A stretch of 64,000 nucleotides of DNA. Source: Cernens ardua. Its GTDB lineage: Bacteria > Pseudomonadota > Gammaproteobacteria > Pseudomonadales > Halomonadaceae. Shown here piece after piece: positions 62,411-64,000 of this stretch. Within the stretch, counting starts at the first letter, position 1, and the number at the start of each line of letters is the position of its first letter. The stretch spans positions 744,001 to 808,000 of the forward strand of contig NZ_JBPCZH010000001.1 of NCBI RefSeq assembly GCF_051251085.1, written 5' to 3'. The notes beneath the pieces were generated by a model, which saw only the letters and a program-made list of their open reading frames with translations, had not been told where the DNA came from and made no database searches. A program made the translations under genes and the position numbers.

Positions 62411-63853
62411 TTATGTGTTCCGAGCAGTTGGAGTGAGCGGCCATTGCCGATGAATACGCCCCTCTTGCCGCAACCGCTGTTCTATTCGTACAGCCAACCG
62501 TATCAGGCCAATATCATGAAAGCGCCGCCCTACCAATTGCATACCTATCGGTAGCCCTTGATGATCGAATCCCGCATGAATCGCCACTGCCGGGTGCCCG
62601 GACTGATTAAAGGGGGCAGTGAAGCCACAGTGCCCCAGCGGAAGACTCGTATTTGGGCCCAACTGGTCAGCCGGAAAATTAACCCATGGCATCACCGGTG
62701 TCAGTAGCACATCGACATTTTCGAAAAGTGCGGAGGTAAAGGCCACTCCCTCCTCAATCCCCTGCTGATGCTGCTGAACAGTCTTGACATCCCAGTTCCT
62801 GGCAGGCATGAACCACTCAGCCAATGCAAAGGGAATACCTTCACGCGTTTGAGAATCAGCATGCAAATATTCCTGCCAGGCCCTCAGTTTGAACGTATTA
62901 TCAATGGCTTCCCAAAGGGTATCCGGATATTCCGCCTGACCCTGGATGACCTTGTGCCCTTCATCACGCAACAGTTGGGCAATATATTCAAGCAGGTGAT
63001 GTATCTCAGGTTGAAGTGGAGCCTCTTCATCAAGGCCGGCCCGACGCTTCATTGCAGAGCCAAAAGTGTCGAACACAGCGATGCGCTGAGGTGCCGTTGA
63101 AATCGCCGCCTCTTCGATGAACGGTACCGAAAAACGGTCCCGAGGATGCGTGCCGGACAGCAGCCTGAGCGCAGGTTCCAAATCCGCGGCATAGCGCGTG
63201 ATAGGGCCCGCAGAGCGCACTGTAGAAGAAGGGCTATGAGCGATCATTCCCTGCGTGGGCTTAAGGGCTGCCAATCCACAATGCGATGCAGGCAACCTGA
63301 CAGAGCCTGCAATATCAGAACCGACTGCCATCCACCCCACGCCTGCGGCCAATGAGGCACCACCGCCCGCACTGGATCCTCCGGGGCTGAACGCCGTATT
63401 CCATGGGTTACGCGTAATACCGAAAAAAGAGCTGACGCCCGACGCACTCATGCCAAAATCAGGCATGGTTCCTTTGGCTACAACAACAGCGCCAGCAGCC
63501 TTCAATCGTTCCACAGGCGGTGCATCGTGTTGTGAAAGGACACCTTCACCGTGGGCTACGGAGCCATGATGCCAATGACTGCCGATTGCGTGAATCGAAT
63601 CCTTGATTGTCACAGGCACACCATCCCAGGGTCCAAGCGCTTGCCCTGAATGCCAACGCTGGGTCGCCCGTTCGGCCTCGTAAAGTGCGTCCTCATAGCG
63701 AATATCATAAAGCGCATTGATCACCGGATTGACTTCATCAATATGCTGCAGCGTCTTGCCAACCACTTCACTGGGTGTCAATTGCCGAGTCCGGTATGCC
63801 TCTATTAATGCACTCAACGGCATCATTGCCAGACTTTCCATATCAGCAGACAT
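62411..63853 (-). CDS. Amidase signature family hydrolase
   Basis: A 480-aa hydrolase of the amidase signature family. The Ser-cisSer-Lys triad is recognisable: Lys in GVPVTIKDSI, the Gly/Ser-rich PGGSSAGGGASLAAGVG, and the nucleophile region VGSDIAGSVRLPASHCGL. The C-terminal TAPFNQSGHPAVAI and GLPIGMQLVGRRF are also typical. No gatB or gatC is near, so it is a free amidase rather than the GatCAB subunit. The start is ATG at 63853 with AAGG five to six bases upstream; a GTG two codons earlier is possible. It is followed closely by the two kinase-fold genes, which suggests a shared pathway. The substrate is unknown. Confidence 0.9.
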   Translation of the reverse strand: MSADMESLAMMPLSALIEAYRTRQLTPSEVVGKTLQHIDEVNPVINALYDIRYEDALYEAERATQRWHSGQALGPWDGVPVTIKDSIHAIGSHWHHGSVAHGEGVLSQHDAPPVERLKAAGAVVVAKGTMPDFGMSASGVSSFFGITRNPWNTAFSPGGSSAGGGASLAAGVGWMAVGSDIAGSVRLPASHCGLAALKPTQGMIAHSPSSTVRSAGPITRYAADLEPALRLLSGTHPRDRFSVPFIEEAAISTAPQRIAVFDTFGSAMKRRAGLDEEAPLQPEIHHLLEYIAQLLRDEGHKVIQGQAEYPDTLWEAIDNTFKLRAWQEYLHADSQTREGIPFALAEWFMPARNWDVKTVQQHQQGIEEGVAFTSALFENVDVLLTPVMPWVNFPADQLGPNTSLPLGHCGFTAPFNQSGHPAVAIHAGFDHQGLPIGMQLVGRRFHDIGLIRLAVRIEQRLRQEGRIHRQWPLTPTARNT

Positions 63854-63862
63854 ATCCACCTT

Positions 63863-63911
63863 TCCATATCAGAACCGAAGGCACCCTCTCCATATCAGAA
63901 CCGAACGCACC
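63863..63911. repeat. 23-bp direct repeat just upstream of the amidase gene
   Basis: Two copies starting at 63863 and 63889, each beginning TCCATATCAGAACCGAA, differ at one base and are separated by 3 nt. They lie over the expected promoter/leader of the amidase gene. Confidence 0.9.
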
Positions 63912-64000
63912 ATCAATGTAATAGTGTTGAAAAACCTATTATCCAATGAGTCGGTAGAGCTGATCCAGCTTTGATTTTATTTCTTGCTCATATTTCACCG
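63912..64000. other. Window end, no feature recognised
   Basis: The remaining bases continue the upstream region of the amidase gene. Nothing specific can be assigned. Confidence 0.4.

Overview
The window reads as a chromosomal segment of a gammaproteobacterium. The block purA-hisZ-hflC-hflK-hflX-hfq-miaA-mutL-amiB-tsaE-nnr with divergent queG is a well-known gammaproteobacterial neighbourhood. The MutH-independent type of MutL, the DUF3549/YqcC-like proteins and the Rrf2-sufBCDST cluster point to the Oceanospirillales/Halomonadaceae side (for example the Zymobacter/Carnimonas/Halomonas group). This placement is inferred from gene content, not from a marker phylogeny. No insertion sequence, prophage, integrase, CRISPR array or rRNA was seen.

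Layout. 1-12.8 kb: end of a Pit phosphate permease, an elongator tRNA-Met, an M18 aminopeptidase, the tail-specific protease Prc, a GlsB-type membrane peptide, an OmpW-type porin, a glycerophosphodiesterase, YqcC-like and DUF3549-like proteins, and long spacers without genes. 12.9-20.2 kb (minus strand): a SUF iron-sulfur assembly cluster (Rrf2 regulator, sufB, sufC, sufD, two tandem terminators, sufS, sufT, then sanA). The regulator has a clear promoter with an IscR type-1-like operator. 20.4-23 kb: three poorly known genes, a TPR-like protein, a putative zinc protease and a YggN-like protein. 23.1-27.5 kb: glycine betaine demethylation (gbcB and gbcA divergent, plus a GbdR-type regulator).

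28-40.9 kb: an iron island. A TonB-dependent siderophore receptor on the minus strand faces away from an enterobactin-type operon (entF-like NRPS, a ChaN/EreA-like gene translationally coupled to it, entC, entE, entB, entA). entC, entB and entA make 2,3-dihydroxybenzoate, entE activates it onto the EntB carrier domain, and the EntF-like protein joins it to serine and should release a cyclised product. A Fur-like palindrome lies upstream. A 4'-phosphopantetheinyl transferase, an exporter, a classical Fes/IroE esterase and an ABC importer are all absent from the window.

41-59 kb: the conserved housekeeping block, with unusually long, repeat-bearing spacers. HflK carries a long Ser/Asp/Asn/Gly-rich tail, and miaA and hfq are separated by about 0.9 kb. 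59.4-63.9 kb (minus strand): an amidase, a kinase-like protein with an altered catalytic loop, a choline-kinase-like protein and an isolated precorrin-6A synthase (cobF).

A recurring oddity is a set of short tandem arrays, mostly with a 14-15 bp period, in at least six separate spacers. The arrays are unrelated in sequence but share this period.
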